Shown: positions 8,254 through 18,140, counted from the first letter of the stretch. The stretch: 64,000 nucleotides of DNA from CAZRAL01 sp964598005 (GCA_964598005.1 CAZRAL010000006.1:1-64000); one strand, 5' to 3'. The notes: generated by a model not told the origin, from the letters alone. Numbers and translations are program-made.

Positions 8254-11013
8254 CTACAGATCCGCCATAATTTTCTTGGCTTCCTCTTGTTGAGCACCGG
8301 ACCCCTCACGCACGACTTCAGCCAAAATTTCTTTGGCCCCATCTTTATCGCCAATTTCAATATAGGCCTTGGCTAGCTCAAGTTTGGTTGCGGTTGAACT
8401 ATCCTCGCTGCTACCTGAATTTACTGGAGGTGAATCAAGTTGAAGGCTAATATCGCCGATATTCAGGTCGGAAGATTTGATCGCCGCCGAAGAATTCGCT
8501 GCCCCTTGGGACTTTTCCTGTGCTCCCGATTGATCCGTATCAATTGAAGCCAGGGAAAGATTGGAAAGATTGAAATCAAAATTACCTGCCGTCTCTGGCA
8601 CAGCTGGGGACGGAGAAGCTGCGGTTGGTGCCGCCGGAGCATCAAAACCGAGATCAAAATCAAGTGTTGCTGACGGCGCTGCAACTGGAGCCTTTTGCGA
8701 AGCACTGGACGGTTGTGCATCACCAAGGTCGGAATTAATACCAAGATCGAAGTCTACGGAAGAGGCAGCAGAACCCGTTGCAGCAGAAGTGATATCGATC
8801 GGAGCATCGCCACTGCCTGGTGCTGCATCGGAAAAGGCAAGATCGAAATCAAGATCAGGCGGTGGAGTGGGCTTACTACCTTTTTCGACAAGAGGATTCT
8901 GCGCCATTCCAGGCTGATCGAATGCGCTTGTGCGACTGCCAGTCCCACCATAAAGTGCATTGCCAGGATCAATTTGTGACCCCATTGCTGTGACTTTAAC
9001 CCAAATAGGATGAGTATCACCTATCGCAGACTTTAATTCACGAGCGATGGCACCAAACGCTGCTGCATTTTTGCGCGTATGGTAGATTTCGAGTAACTTA
9101 ACTGCAACTTCATGGCGATTTTTATCGCGCGCCATGGCTTCTTTTAGGATTTCTTCGGCCTGGGCATCGCGCCCATACGCAATATAAACCTCGGCTTCGG
9201 CTACTGGGTCTACTTCGTCGGTATCAATAGCACCAGCACCAGCAGCTTTATCAAAATCGGTCAGAAATGAACTATTCCCGGTATCAACCAGCCCTCCTCC
9301 ACCTTTTAACTTGCCTTGTCCGGTAGTGGTATTAGGCTTTAGATCGCTCGGCATAATGCTTGACATTTGTCCCGTACTGCTGCCTTGGCGGGCATTTTTG
9401 CGCCGACGTAAAAACAGGAATAGGCCTCCAATGGCCAGCACACCAGCACCTCCTCCTGCGGCTAAGACAACCCAGTTCTCTTCAACAAAACTGGATGGAG
9501 GGGGAGTAGAGTTTTTTTTAGCGGGGATCGTTTTGGAATCGGGCGTAGAGGGAGCCTTAACTACTTTGGCTGGATCGGATTTGGTATCGACCGGTTTTAC
9601 TTCAGTTTTTATATCTACCCCTTTTTCAGGGGGGGTGACTTGTGCGACTTTATTTACATCTGCGACTTTATTGGTTGTATCTGCTGCCTTGGCATCCACT
9701 GGTTTGGAGGATTCCAGTTTGGTGTCGGGCGGCTTTACTTCAGCCTTAACATCGCTCGTTTTTACAGGAACCGATACACTCTTTGTATCGGTTGGTTTGC
9801 TATCAACCGGTTTGGCTGGTTCAGTTTTCGCAGATGTTTTGGGATCGGCAATTTTAGTCTCGGGCGCTTTTGGCAGCGGCACCGATGCCTTCAATTCCAT
9901 TAATTTTCGCATCTCTGCAATCTGCTTCTCCAAGGCAGCAACACGCGAGTTGGCTTCCTTTAATTGATTATCTCGCGCAATCGCTTCTTCTTTCATCGCG
10001 GTCAGTTGCTCCTGCAATGCATTCCCGCCTTTAGCACTGACACCCCCTGGCTTATCAGGCATGGCAGCATCTGACTTGGATAACTTGAGTACATCCTTGT
10101 TAGACGTTGTCGCAGGAAGTGGCAACTCGGGTTTTGCCGTTGCTATTTTTCCGCTTGACTGGCTGCTAACTGCAGGCTTTGCCGAAGCGATCAGTACATC
10201 GCCCGCCACTTTTTCGCGGTATTCTTTCCAGGATGCAACTTGAACTTTAATTTCTTTATGGGCTTCGGCTGGGGTAACTCGCGCTGCTTCGGATGCCGTC
10301 GGAACCCGTAAAATCTGCCCAGCTCTTAAACGATTTATATTTTTACCGATAAACGCTGCTTTATTTTCACGATATAAAGCAACAAGCATTTGTTCGAGAG
10401 ATACAGAATCCGGTTTCGTTTCCGAAGCAATTTTGTTTAACGTATCGCCTTTTTTTACCGGCCCATAAGTATCCGATTGCTCTGCCGATTCGTTTTTGGC
10501 GGAAGGTACCGCTGTAACAGGGGGTACGATCGATTCAGGAACAACTGGCTTGGCCGTTGCAACGGATGGAGCAACTTGTGGGGGTGCAGTACGCGCTTCG
10601 TTATAGCCAGGGGGATCGAGCAATATCGGGTATTCGCGTAATAGACGCCCTGAGGGCCAACTTATTTCGACGAGCATATCAAGAAAAGGCTCGTTTATAG
10701 GCACCGAACTGGTAATTTTTACGATGGGTTTACCATCAGCACGTTTATCTACGGTAAACCGCAGGGAACGCAACAAAGGCGAAAACTCTACTTTTGCATC
10801 GCGGTATGCATCCTGACTGGCTGTTTTAGCCGTAATCACTTCAAGCTCGCCGGGCTGCAGCGATACCAATTCAATCTCAGCCGTAAGCGGTTGTCCTAAA
10901 GCTGAATTAACCGTTATGCGGCCAAGCCCTGCACCATAGGAAGCAGCAGTGGCAAGAGCCATCAATGCTCCTCCCACCGTTGCAATCAATCTTTTTTTTG
11001 CTGAACGGTCCAT
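8254..11013 (-). CDS. fimV: FimV family protein, LysM and TPR domains
   Basis: FimV is an inner-membrane hub that binds peptidoglycan and organises type IV pilus and polar functions, and in Pseudomonas it affects cyclic AMP signalling. After a signal peptide comes the FimV N-terminal domain (GLGRITVNSALGQPLTAEIEL). A LysM module follows at about 190-245 (VKKGDTLNKIASE, LRAGQILRVP), then a coiled coil at about 330-375, and a Lys/Pro/Asp repeat linker. A transmembrane helix lies at about 512-535. An acidic region then leads to the C-terminal FimV/TPR motif (LELAKAYIEIGDKDGAKEIL). An in-frame TTG exists four codons upstream, but ATG 11013 gives the cleaner signal peptide. The position between asd and truA is the usual one in betaproteobacteria. 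Confidence 0.93.
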   Translation of the reverse strand: MDRSAKKRLIATVGGALMALATAASYGAGLGRITVNSALGQPLTAEIELVSLQPGELEVITAKTASQDAYRDAKVEFSPLLRSLRFTVDKRADGKPIVKITSSVPINEPFLDMLVEISWPSGRLLREYPILLDPPGYNEARTAPPQVAPSVATAKPVVPESIVPPVTAVPSAKNESAEQSDTYGPVKKGDTLNKIASETKPDSVSLEQMLVALYRENKAAFIGKNINRLRAGQILRVPTASEAARVTPAEAHKEIKVQVASWKEYREKVAGDVLIASAKPAVSSQSSGKIATAKPELPLPATTSNKDVLKLSKSDAAMPDKPGGVSAKGGNALQEQLTAMKEEAIARDNQLKEANSRVAALEKQIAEMRKLMELKASVPLPKAPETKIADPKTSAKTEPAKPVDSKPTDTKSVSVPVKTSDVKAEVKPPDTKLESSKPVDAKAADTTNKVADVNKVAQVTPPEKGVDIKTEVKPVDTKSDPAKVVKAPSTPDSKTIPAKKNSTPPPSSFVEENWVVLAAGGGAGVLAIGGLFLFLRRRKNARQGSSTGQMSSIMPSDLKPNTTTGQGKLKGGGGLVDTGNSSFLTDFDKAAGAGAIDTDEVDPVAEAEVYIAYGRDAQAEEILKEAMARDKNRHEVAVKLLEIYHTRKNAAAFGAIARELKSAIGDTHPIWVKVTAMGSQIDPGNALYGGTGSRTSAFDQPGMAQNPLVEKGSKPTPPPDLDFDLAFSDAAPGSGDAPIDITSAATGSAASSVDFDLGINSDLGDAQPSSASQKAPVAAPSATLDFDLGFDAPAAPTAASPSPAVPETAGNFDFNLSNLSLASIDTDQSGAQEKSQGAANSSAAIKSSDLNIGDISLQLDSPPVNSGSSEDSSTATKLELAKAYIEIGDKDGAKEILAEVVREGSGAQQEEAKKIMADL

Positions 11014-11188
11014 GCACAATCCCAAGCCTATTTTAATTTGGACAAACTAAAATAACATCAACAGGTTATTGTTTCAACTTATATCGCTTTCTAAGATTAT
11101 CCTGAAAATTTGCACGTTTTCAAGCGATTGAATGGTCATTTTAAGTACGTATTATATTTTAATTATAAAAATCATATAGTTAAAAATA

Positions 11189-12295
11189 TTAACGCTCTAA
11201 AATAATCTTCAACATACGACGCAAGGGTTCTGCAGCGCCCCATAATAATTGATCGCCCACAGTAAACGCTGCCAAATAATTTTCACCCATTGGAAGTTTT
11301 CGCAATCGCCCCACTGGCACAGCTAGTGAGCCAGTCACGCTTGCTGGCGACAGGTCCTTGATGCTCGCCGCTTTATTATTTGGAATCACCCTGACCCATT
11401 CGTTAGCATGGGCCAATAGATCGGTAATTTCATCGAGCGACGCATCGCGCTTTAATTTCACCGTCAAGCCCTGACTATGGCAACGCATCGTGCCCACTCT
11501 TACACAAATTCCATCGACAATAATTGGCGATTTACTGGCCAAAATTTTATTGGTCTCTGCCATGCCCTTCCACTCTTCACGACTTTGACCATTTCCCAAA
11601 TCGGTATCGATCCAGGGAATCAAACTACCCGCCAGGGGAACGCCAAAATTTTCAGTGGGAAAACACTCGTCACGAAGAATACCCGCTACCTCTCGATCGA
11701 TATCCAGAATGGCTGATGCCGGATTGTCGAGCAGCGTTTTGGTTGCAGAATGCACCACTCCCATTTGCAATAAAAGCTCGCGCATATTGGCGGCCCCTGC
11801 ACCAGAGGCGGCTTGATAAGTCATGGCCGTCACCCATTCGACCAGCCCTGCCTTGAATAACCCATGCATCGCCATCAGCATCAAGCTCACGGTGCAATTA
11901 CCGCCGATATAATTTTTGATCCCTGACGACAAGGCATGGTCGATAAGCGGCCGATTGACCGGATCGAGAATAATCACCGCATCCTGATTCATGCGTAACG
12001 TCGAGGCCGCATCAATCCAGAAACCATTCCAGTCTGCCTCCCGAAGCTGCGGAAAAACCGCTTTGGTGTAATCGCCGCCTTGACAGGTTACGATCACATC
12101 CATCGTTTTAAGTGCATCGATATTATTGGCGTCCTGTAAAAGCGCACCGCCCGCTTCCGGTGGCCCTTCCCCCCCTACATTCGAGGTGGTAAAAAACGTG
12201 GGCGCAATCAACGCAAAATCGCTTTCCGTACGCATGCGTTCCATAAGCACCGAACCCACCATGCCGCGCCAGCCGACCAATCCTACTCTTCGCAT
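11189..12295 (-). CDS. asd: aspartate-semialdehyde dehydrogenase
   Basis: Asd reduces aspartyl phosphate to aspartate semialdehyde, the branch-point precursor of lysine, diaminopimelate, threonine and methionine. The N-terminal nucleotide-binding motif is VGLVGWRGMVGSVLMERM. The catalytic cysteine lies in GGNCTVSLMLMA (about residue 133), and the substrate-binding histidine region is RVGTMRCHSQGLTVKL. The 368-residue length and these motifs match the Gram-negative subfamily. It lies between leuB and fimV, as in related bacteria, but a repeat element separates it from leuB, so it may have its own promoter. Confidence 0.96.
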   Translation of the reverse strand: MRRVGLVGWRGMVGSVLMERMRTESDFALIAPTFFTTSNVGGEGPPEAGGALLQDANNIDALKTMDVIVTCQGGDYTKAVFPQLREADWNGFWIDAASTLRMNQDAVIILDPVNRPLIDHALSSGIKNYIGGNCTVSLMLMAMHGLFKAGLVEWVTAMTYQAASGAGAANMRELLLQMGVVHSATKTLLDNPASAILDIDREVAGILRDECFPTENFGVPLAGSLIPWIDTDLGNGQSREEWKGMAETNKILASKSPIIVDGICVRVGTMRCHSQGLTVKLKRDASLDEITDLLAHANEWVRVIPNNKAASIKDLSPASVTGSLAVPVGRLRKLPMGENYLAAFTVGDQLLWGAAEPLRRMLKIILER

Positions 12296-12310
12296 CTTGG
12301 TTTTTCCCTG

Positions 12311-12597
12311 ATTAACTGATGTTACGCACCGCCAAGGAATTTTTCCGGAAAAGTCAATGCCACAGAAAAATCGTTTTGCTTCTGCATCGCTTCATTGTTT
12401 CAACAATCCACAACCAGACTTCCCCCTTTTTAAAGGGGGATCGAGGGGGATTTTCGGTGCTTGTCGTTGGTTGATCAACCGCAAATCTTCCCTCCGCCCC
12501 TCTTTTTCAAAGAGGGGAACCAAAGCGGAAATCTTTTCACGAAATAGCCATTTCACATGGAAGCTATTTTTCTCTCTGCGTAACATCAGTGATTAAT
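12311..12597. repeat. inverted-repeat-bounded element between leuB and asd
   Basis: The left end (12311-12328, containing CTGATGTTACGCA) is mirrored by the right end (12577-12597, TGCGTAACATCAGTGATTAAT). Inside are two further palindromes: CCCCCTTTTTAAAGGGGG at about 12422 and CCCCTCTTTTTCAAAGAGGGG at about 12507. The left end resembles the end of the repeat at 44244 (both read GATGTTACGC, then a purine, then CCG and CAGGAAT/CAAGGAAT). It is therefore probably a relative of the roughly 190-bp repeat family at 44, 51 and 55 kb. It fills nearly the whole gap and contains no gene. Confidence 0.65.
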
Positions 12598-12599
12598 TT

Positions 12600-13661
12600 T
12601 TATAACGCTGCAACAACTGCTTTGCCCATAGCTCTTGTTCCAATTACAGATTCCCCACGCCGGGCAATATCGGCTGTCCTCAAGCCATCGGCCAGCACCT
12701 TGCGCACCGCCTGTTCAATCCGCAAGGCATAGTCCGGCAAATTGAAGGTATAACGCAACATCATGGCTGCCGAGAGAATCTGTGCCAAGGGATTGGCGAT
12801 TCCCTTCCCTGCAATATCCGGCGCGGAACCATGAATCGGTTCATATAAACCCTTGCCATGGGCATCCAGCGACGCAGAAGGCAACATCCCTATTGAGCCC
12901 GTCAGCATAGAGGCTTCATCGGAAAGAATATCACCGAACATGTTCCCCGCCACCATGACATCGAATTGCCGCGGATTACGCACCAATTGCATCGCTGCAT
13001 TATCCACCAGCATGTGGGTTAACTCCACATCCGGGTATTCGGCAGCGACCTCAATGGCGATATCGCGCCAGAGTTGCATCGCCTCCAATACATTCATCTT
13101 GTCGATCGAGCAAACGCGTTTGTTGCGCTGGCGTGCAGTACGAAACGCCACCTGCATGATGCGGCGAATTTGCGCCTCGGTATAGTGCATGGTGTTGATC
13201 CCGATGCGGCTACCCTTTTCACCCGATATGCCACGCGGCTCGCCGAAATAAATATCACCGGTCAGCTCGCGGATGATCATCAAATCCAGCCCTGCAATCA
13301 CCTCTGGTTTCAGCGACGATGCATCCGCCAGTTCAGGAAATACCGTTGCCGGCCTCAGATTAGCGAAAAAATCGCACTCCTTGCGCAGGCCCAAAATGGC
13401 TTTTTCGGGCCTTTGTGGCCGGGGCAGCGTATCGTACTGCGGACCACCGACTGCACCGAACAAAATCGCATCGGCTGCTTTGGCAAGGTTGAGCGTCGCA
13501 TCAGGCAAGGGATGGGCACAGGCATCGACTGCTGCGCCCCCTACCAAGGCCGCTTCCATTTCTATTTTCAACCCTTCTTTGCGTAAAAATTCAAGAACAC
13601 CAACCGCTTCGGCCATGATTTCGGAGCCGATGCCATCGCCCGCCATGATTGCAATTTTCAT
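12600..13661 (-). CDS. leuB: 3-isopropylmalate dehydrogenase
   Basis: LeuB oxidises and decarboxylates 3-isopropylmalate to 2-oxoisocaproate with NAD, the third step of leucine synthesis. The dehydrogenase family signature is complete: MAGDGIGSEIMAEA at the N-terminus, LRKECDFFANLRP, VDNAAMQLVRNPRQFDVMVAGNMFGDILSDEASML, and the NAD-binding EPIHGSAPDIAGKGIANP. At 353 residues it is full length. It lies 192 bases after leuD on the same strand, a gap that carries a palindromic repeat. Confidence 0.97.
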   Translation of the reverse strand: MKIAIMAGDGIGSEIMAEAVGVLEFLRKEGLKIEMEAALVGGAAVDACAHPLPDATLNLAKAADAILFGAVGGPQYDTLPRPQRPEKAILGLRKECDFFANLRPATVFPELADASSLKPEVIAGLDLMIIRELTGDIYFGEPRGISGEKGSRIGINTMHYTEAQIRRIMQVAFRTARQRNKRVCSIDKMNVLEAMQLWRDIAIEVAAEYPDVELTHMLVDNAAMQLVRNPRQFDVMVAGNMFGDILSDEASMLTGSIGMLPSASLDAHGKGLYEPIHGSAPDIAGKGIANPLAQILSAAMMLRYTFNLPDYALRIEQAVRKVLADGLRTADIARRGESVIGTRAMGKAVVAAL

Positions 13662-13738
13662 TTGTGAAACCTGAGATTAAAAGTCTGAACACAAGCGCTT
13701 AAAAATTTGTCGCGCCAATTGAACAGCAAAGTCACTGG

Positions 13739-13758
13739 ATTCCCGCTTTCGCGGGAAT
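13739..13758. repeat. ATTCCCGC palindromic repeat unit
   Basis: ATTCCCGCTTTCGCGGGAAT is a perfect 8-bp stem with a TTTC loop, preceded by TGG and followed by GACA. It resembles the dispersed ATTCCC-N8-GGGAAT units (dRS3 type) known from Neisseria and seen widely in betaproteobacteria. It sits in the leuD-leuB gap. It could fold in the mRNA as well as act as a recombination or transposition end. Only one copy of this exact form is in the window. Confidence 0.6.
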
Positions 13759-13853
13759 GACAGGGGTGGCTTATAGGCGGCACAGTCATTTTCACGGAGA
13801 AGATGCTTTACCTGCACGCTACACTCGTTACTATCCCCATGATAGATAAACAC

Positions 13854-14492
13854 CTACTCAAAAATCCATGGCTCTTTTTTTATTCGCATGGCTTCGTAGG
13901 CACGTATTTTGTCGACATGTCGCAAGGTCAACCCAATATCGTCCCATCCATTCAAAAGACACTGCTTTCGATGGGGCTCAACTTCGAAAGAATAGATTTC
14001 ACCGTTTGGCATAGCCACGGTTTGTTTTTCCAGATCCACCGCGATTTTTAATCCAGACGTCGCCATGACGGCGTTGAACAAATGGTCTACTTGCGCTTCA
14101 GGCAACACAATCGGCAGTAATCCATTTTTGAAACAATTATTGAAAAAAATATCGGCAAAGGAAGGCGTAATCATCGCCTTGAAGCCAAATTGCTGCAACG
14201 CCCATGGCGCATGTTCGCGTGAAGAACCGCAACCGAAATTCTTGCGTGCCAGCAAAATGCTGGCGCCCTGATAACGCGCCTGATTCAGAACAAAATCGGG
14301 ATTCGGTTGGCGCGCCGAGCTCTCCATACCCGGCTCACCGTGATCCAGATAACGCCATTCGTCAAACAGATGCGGGCCGAACCCGGTTCGCTTGATCGAC
14401 TTCAGGAATTGCTTGGGGATAATCGCATCGGTGTCGACATTGGCGCGATCCAGCGGCACCGCCAATCCACTGTGATATCGAAAAGGCTCCAT
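13854..14492 (-). CDS. leuD: 3-isopropylmalate dehydratase small subunit
   Basis: LeuD forms the swivelling small domain of isopropylmalate isomerase with LeuC, converting 2- to 3-isopropylmalate. Family features are LDRANVDTDAIIPKQFLKSI, ARKNFGCGSSREHAPWAL and FADIFFNNCFKNGLLPI. At 212 residues it is normal for the proteobacterial form. It starts 25 bases after leuC, so the two subunits are co-transcribed. Confidence 0.97.
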   Translation of the reverse strand: MEPFRYHSGLAVPLDRANVDTDAIIPKQFLKSIKRTGFGPHLFDEWRYLDHGEPGMESSARQPNPDFVLNQARYQGASILLARKNFGCGSSREHAPWALQQFGFKAMITPSFADIFFNNCFKNGLLPIVLPEAQVDHLFNAVMATSGLKIAVDLEKQTVAMPNGEIYSFEVEPHRKQCLLNGWDDIGLTLRHVDKIRAYEAMRIKKEPWIFE

Positions 14493-14517
14493 TTCAGATT
14501 ATTCCCATACGCAAAAA

Positions 14518-15933
14518 TCAAATAACCTGTCGTACATCGACAAATCGGCCGGCAATCGCTGCTGCAGCCGCCATCGCTGGGCTAAGCAGATGAGTCCGCC
14601 CTCCTGCACCTTGGCGTCCTTCAAAATTGCGGTTGGAGGTCGAGGCGCAACGTTCGCCGGGTGCGAGACGGTCCTCGTTCATGCCCAGACACATCGAACA
14701 CCCGGGCTCGCGCCATTCGAATCCGGCGGCAGTAAACACCTTATCCAGCCCCTCGTTTTCGGCCTGTTTTTTCACCAAACCGGAGCCGGGAACCACCATC
14801 GCCAGCTTCACATTGCCCGCCACATGCCGCCCGCGCACAATATCTGCGGCCGCACGCAGATCCTCAATGCGCGAATTGGTACAACTGCCGATAAAAACCT
14901 TGTCGATCCGAATATCCTGCATCGGGGTATTGGCATGCAAGCCCATATACTGCAACGCTCGTTCCATGGCTTCACGTTTTACCGGATCGCTTTCCTTCCC
15001 AGGATCGGGTACCCGATCGTCGATGCTCACTACCATCTCGGGCGACGTTCCCCAGGTGACTTGCGGGCGAATCTGCCCCGCATCCAATTCTACAATCCGA
15101 TCAAACATAGCCCCTTCATCGCTCTTGAGCGTCCTCCAGTAAGCGGCGGCTTGATCGAACATGGTGCCTTGCGGCGCATAGGGACGTCCACGCAAATAAG
15201 CTATGGTTTTATCGTCCACCCCTACCATGCCGGCCCTTGCACCGGCTTCGATCGCCATATTGCATACCGTCATGCGCCCTTCCATGGAAAGCGCGCTGAT
15301 CGCTGCACCCGCAAACTCGATCGCATGGCCGTTTCCACCCGCCGTACCGATTTTACCGATCGCTGCCAGCACAATATCCTTACCCGTCACACCTTTATGG
15401 GTTTCGCCATCAATGCGAATCAACAGCGTTTTTGATTTTTTGGTAATCAGGCACTGTGTGGCCATCACATGCTCGACCTCTGACGTACCAATCCCGAATG
15501 CCAGCGCGGCGAATGCACCGTGGGTGCTGGTATGCGAATCGCCACAAACCACCGTCATTCCCGGCAAGGTCGCTCCCTGCTCGGGGCCGATCACGTGAAC
15601 GATGCCTTGACGAAGATCGTTCATGCCGAAATAATTCTTCACGCTGAACTTGGCAATATTTTTATCCAGCGTTTCGACCTGCAGCCGTGAAATCGGATCT
15701 GCAATCGCCTGCTTGCGTGCGGCCGTGCCAGTCGGCACATTGTGATCGGCCGTCGCCAGCATCGACTTTGTACGCCAGGGTTTACGGCCCGCGATTTCCA
15801 GCCCCTCAAAAGCCTGCGGGCTGGTCACCTCATGCACCAGATGACGGTCGATATAAATCAATGCCGTACCGTCTGCTTCCTCGTAAACCAGATGTGACTG
15901 CCAAAGTTTTTGGTAAAGCGTTGATGGGAGCAT
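14518..15933 (-). CDS. leuC: 3-isopropylmalate dehydratase large subunit
   Basis: LeuC is the aconitase-like large subunit that carries the [4Fe-4S] cluster of isopropylmalate isomerase. The three cluster cysteines are visible: one in SCTNSRIEDL (about residue 351) and two in GCSMCLGMNED (about 414 and 417). GDSHTSTHGAFAALAFGIGTSEVEHV is also typical. At 471 residues it is full length. The ATG lacks a clear Shine-Dalgarno sequence. It heads the leu run on this strand, and a good -10 element lies about 45 bases upstream. Confidence 0.97.
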   Translation of the reverse strand: MLPSTLYQKLWQSHLVYEEADGTALIYIDRHLVHEVTSPQAFEGLEIAGRKPWRTKSMLATADHNVPTGTAARKQAIADPISRLQVETLDKNIAKFSVKNYFGMNDLRQGIVHVIGPEQGATLPGMTVVCGDSHTSTHGAFAALAFGIGTSEVEHVMATQCLITKKSKTLLIRIDGETHKGVTGKDIVLAAIGKIGTAGGNGHAIEFAGAAISALSMEGRMTVCNMAIEAGARAGMVGVDDKTIAYLRGRPYAPQGTMFDQAAAYWRTLKSDEGAMFDRIVELDAGQIRPQVTWGTSPEMVVSIDDRVPDPGKESDPVKREAMERALQYMGLHANTPMQDIRIDKVFIGSCTNSRIEDLRAAADIVRGRHVAGNVKLAMVVPGSGLVKKQAENEGLDKVFTAAGFEWREPGCSMCLGMNEDRLAPGERCASTSNRNFEGRQGAGGRTHLLSPAMAAAAAIAGRFVDVRQVI

Positions 15934-15977
15934 GGAATGGATAAAGGAAGATAGCGATAACGCAAAAAACAGCGAGC

Positions 15978-15983
15978 ATTATA
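15978..15983 (-). promoter_or_regulatory. possible -10 element of the leuCDB promoter
   Basis: On the minus strand a perfect TATAAT lies about 45 bases upstream of the leuC ATG. A good -35 at the usual spacing is not evident; CTGTCA is the nearest match, and TTGAGA is too far away. The position makes it the likeliest leu operon promoter. No leader peptide rich in leucine codons could be recognised in the short leader. Confidence 0.4.
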
Positions 15984-16022
15984 GCGGTGAAACGCCGGGT
16001 GACAGATTTCTCTCAATCTTTC

Positions 16023-17669
16023 TCAATGGCTTAGCTGCTTGCTGGATTGAGACTCATGGTCTTCAAACTGAAATTTTTTTCCTTCACTATTGGTAATTTT
16101 TCGTGGGGATATTCGTAATATTCTCTTATCAGCAAACAGCGGCGGGGCATCTGATACTTTTAGATGATTAATCCCCATGGCCCACAACAAGGTGGGGAAA
16201 ATATATTTATTGGAGACTGGTTCACTTTGATTTTCGATCATCGCCTGCCATTCTTCGGGTTGCATACGGATCAATTCCGAACTGGCCCAAACCACCAACG
16301 GTACATGCAACTCATATCGAGAAGGATTTGAACGCCCATGGGTAGCCATTTTAGTTCCGTCGTCATAGAGATTCTCTCCATGATCCGGAGCATAGATCAT
16401 TAGCACGCGGGCGTCGTCGTATTTTTTTAACTCAGCAATTACCGCATCAAGAAATTGAATATTTTTGACTAAAGTGTTGTGATAGGCAGTATGCGTAGCA
16501 AATTTGTGATCTGGATGCCGCATATTAAAAAATGCTTTTCGGTCAACTTTGTATTTTTCCTGTTCAGGCCGATAACGCTGCAGATAATTGACATGCGAAC
16601 CGCCGGTGTGAATTACTAGGCATAATTTTTCTGTCCCTTGCCTAAGTATCCTTCTTATCTCGGGCAACAACATATCATCGTACATTTGGCGATCTGCATT
16701 TTCGGTTATTTCATGCAGGTCATATGAAAAATCAACCGCTGACCGATACCAGTTTTGCTGATCAAATTCATTAGCAGCGAGCCAACCTGTACGGCAACCG
16801 CGCTGTTGTGCAAATTGTACCCAAGTTGGCTTCTGCGAAGCCTGTGCTAAATCATCGGTACCCGTCAACATCATGGGGACAGATAAATAGGTATAAACAG
16901 CTTGACTGATATTTTTATGAAATATTGCTACTTGTCTATTAGCAAGTAGCGACGAATTCATTTTTTTTACTTCTTCAGCCCAACGGTAATACTGCTCAGC
17001 CTCACCGATAATTTGAATATATATTTCACGGCCCGGGTAGATCGTCTGGTCAAAATCAGGAATGGTTACTTTACTCGATCTGGTAGACAGCGAAACAAGT
17101 GTCTTTACGCCTTGTATGAAAACACCAATCGGATAGCTGCTATAAAAAACCTCTTCCTTGACTGGCCTAAAATAACGAATATCTGGGAATGTCCACAACT
17201 TCGGAATACCCAAAACTGCAACTATCCAACAGCAAAATACCACCAGATAGATTTTTTTTATTTCTCTTTTTATTAGGGCCTCATTATGGCGGGAAAAAGT
17301 GCAGGATAGGTAAACTACGATTCCCGAAAATCCTAGCAGAAATACCGGCCACCGAATTTGTGCATATTCATATATTTCCCTCCATGTGGTGTACCAAAGC
17401 GTCGACCACATCCCAGAGTACGGCGCCTGCTTAAATTCGTAGATATAGCCGCTGTAAATTGCAACAAAAAATGCAAATGGTAGGTTCCATAACAAACATG
17501 ATTGAAGCGTACGTGTCCATAGCAGTGGAATAGCCACGCTGGTCAGGGAGAATCCGGTAAACGCAATCCAATCGAGCGTATCAAAGGGCTCGGCAACCCA
17601 AGAAATAAGGAAAAAATTTGGCCAAAAAATCCAGCATAGTGGCAATATAAAAACAATATATTTATTCAA
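16023..17669 (-). CDS. EptA/CptA-like sulfatase-fold transferase, membrane-bound
   Basis: The 548 residues comprise several N-terminal transmembrane segments (up to about residue 160) and a periplasmic alkaline-phosphatase-fold domain. This is the layout of phosphoethanolamine transferases such as EptA. The metal-binding motif is APDHGENLYDDG (about 424-435). The probable catalytic threonine is in VYTYLSVPMMLTG (about 256), and IIGEAEQYYRWAEE matches the family's first metal-site segment in weakened form. THGRSN supplies a further metal histidine. The substrate is unknown: lipid A, another glycolipid or a surface protein. It lies downstream of pilA on the same strand, which suggests pilin modification but does not prove it. 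The only usable start is a TTG without a clear ribosome-binding site. Confidence 0.8.
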   Translation of the reverse strand: MNKYIVFILPLCWIFWPNFFLISWVAEPFDTLDWIAFTGFSLTSVAIPLLWTRTLQSCLLWNLPFAFFVAIYSGYIYEFKQAPYSGMWSTLWYTTWREIYEYAQIRWPVFLLGFSGIVVYLSCTFSRHNEALIKREIKKIYLVVFCCWIVAVLGIPKLWTFPDIRYFRPVKEEVFYSSYPIGVFIQGVKTLVSLSTRSSKVTIPDFDQTIYPGREIYIQIIGEAEQYYRWAEEVKKMNSSLLANRQVAIFHKNISQAVYTYLSVPMMLTGTDDLAQASQKPTWVQFAQQRGCRTGWLAANEFDQQNWYRSAVDFSYDLHEITENADRQMYDDMLLPEIRRILRQGTEKLCLVIHTGGSHVNYLQRYRPEQEKYKVDRKAFFNMRHPDHKFATHTAYHNTLVKNIQFLDAVIAELKKYDDARVLMIYAPDHGENLYDDGTKMATHGRSNPSRYELHVPLVVWASSELIRMQPEEWQAMIENQSEPVSNKYIFPTLLWAMGINHLKVSDAPPLFADKRILRISPRKITNSEGKKFQFEDHESQSSKQLSH

Positions 17670-17810
17670 TTTACAAGGATGGCATTTTCAGAAAAATGCA
17701 CTATTAATGTTTTTTTGACAACGCGACGAGCCGTAGCTTAATGCCTGTGTTTTCTGCAATTACCTTTAATGATTCGATTTTTTTCAGTTATAAAAAAGGG
17801 TTCATCATCA

Positions 17811-18124
17811 ATTTCACTGTGATTTTTCAATGGGTCTTTCCCGTTTGCCTGGATTTGTTCGCATGGAAAACTGACTCACCAGGAAGACCTCGTAGTGGGG
17901 TCAAGGGTGGCGAAGCCGCGCCGATAGGCGCTTGCCCTTGATGCCACGCAGAGGTTCGTACGCTCGGGTATGGCTGCGGGTGCAACATTTTGCGCCCACA
18001 GCCATACCAAACAAAAGCGAACTGGATAATACTTGGTGATTTTTCCTATAGGGATCAAATGCAGCATCAGCAAGGCTTTCAGCCAATTACGAGCAAAAAA
18101 CGCACAAAATAATCACAGTGAAAT
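17811..18124. repeat. element bounded by 14-bp perfect inverted repeats
   Basis: ATTTCACTGTGATT (17811-17824) is exactly mirrored by AATCACAGTGAAAT (18111-18124), 314 bp end to end. Inside lies a second inverted repeat, GGTATGGCTG/CAGCCATACC, around 17968-18008. No credible ORF is present. This may be a small non-autonomous mobile element between pilA and the EptA-like gene. It occupies most of the 530-base gap 17670-18199. Confidence 0.55.
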
Positions 18125-18140
18125 CGACGAACAACCTAAA

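Noticed and set aside
9311..9967. 218-codon plus-strand open frame opposite fimV
   Set aside because: It arises from the low-complexity Lys/Pro/Asp linker of FimV read in reverse.
13739..13758. ATTCCCGC palindrome as a leu operon terminator
   Set aside because: It has no U-tract in the direction of transcription, so it was classified as a dispersed repeat.
14590..15435. 281-codon plus-strand open frame opposite leuC
   Set aside because: leuC is unmistakable on the minus strand, and this frame has no family features or ribosome-binding site.
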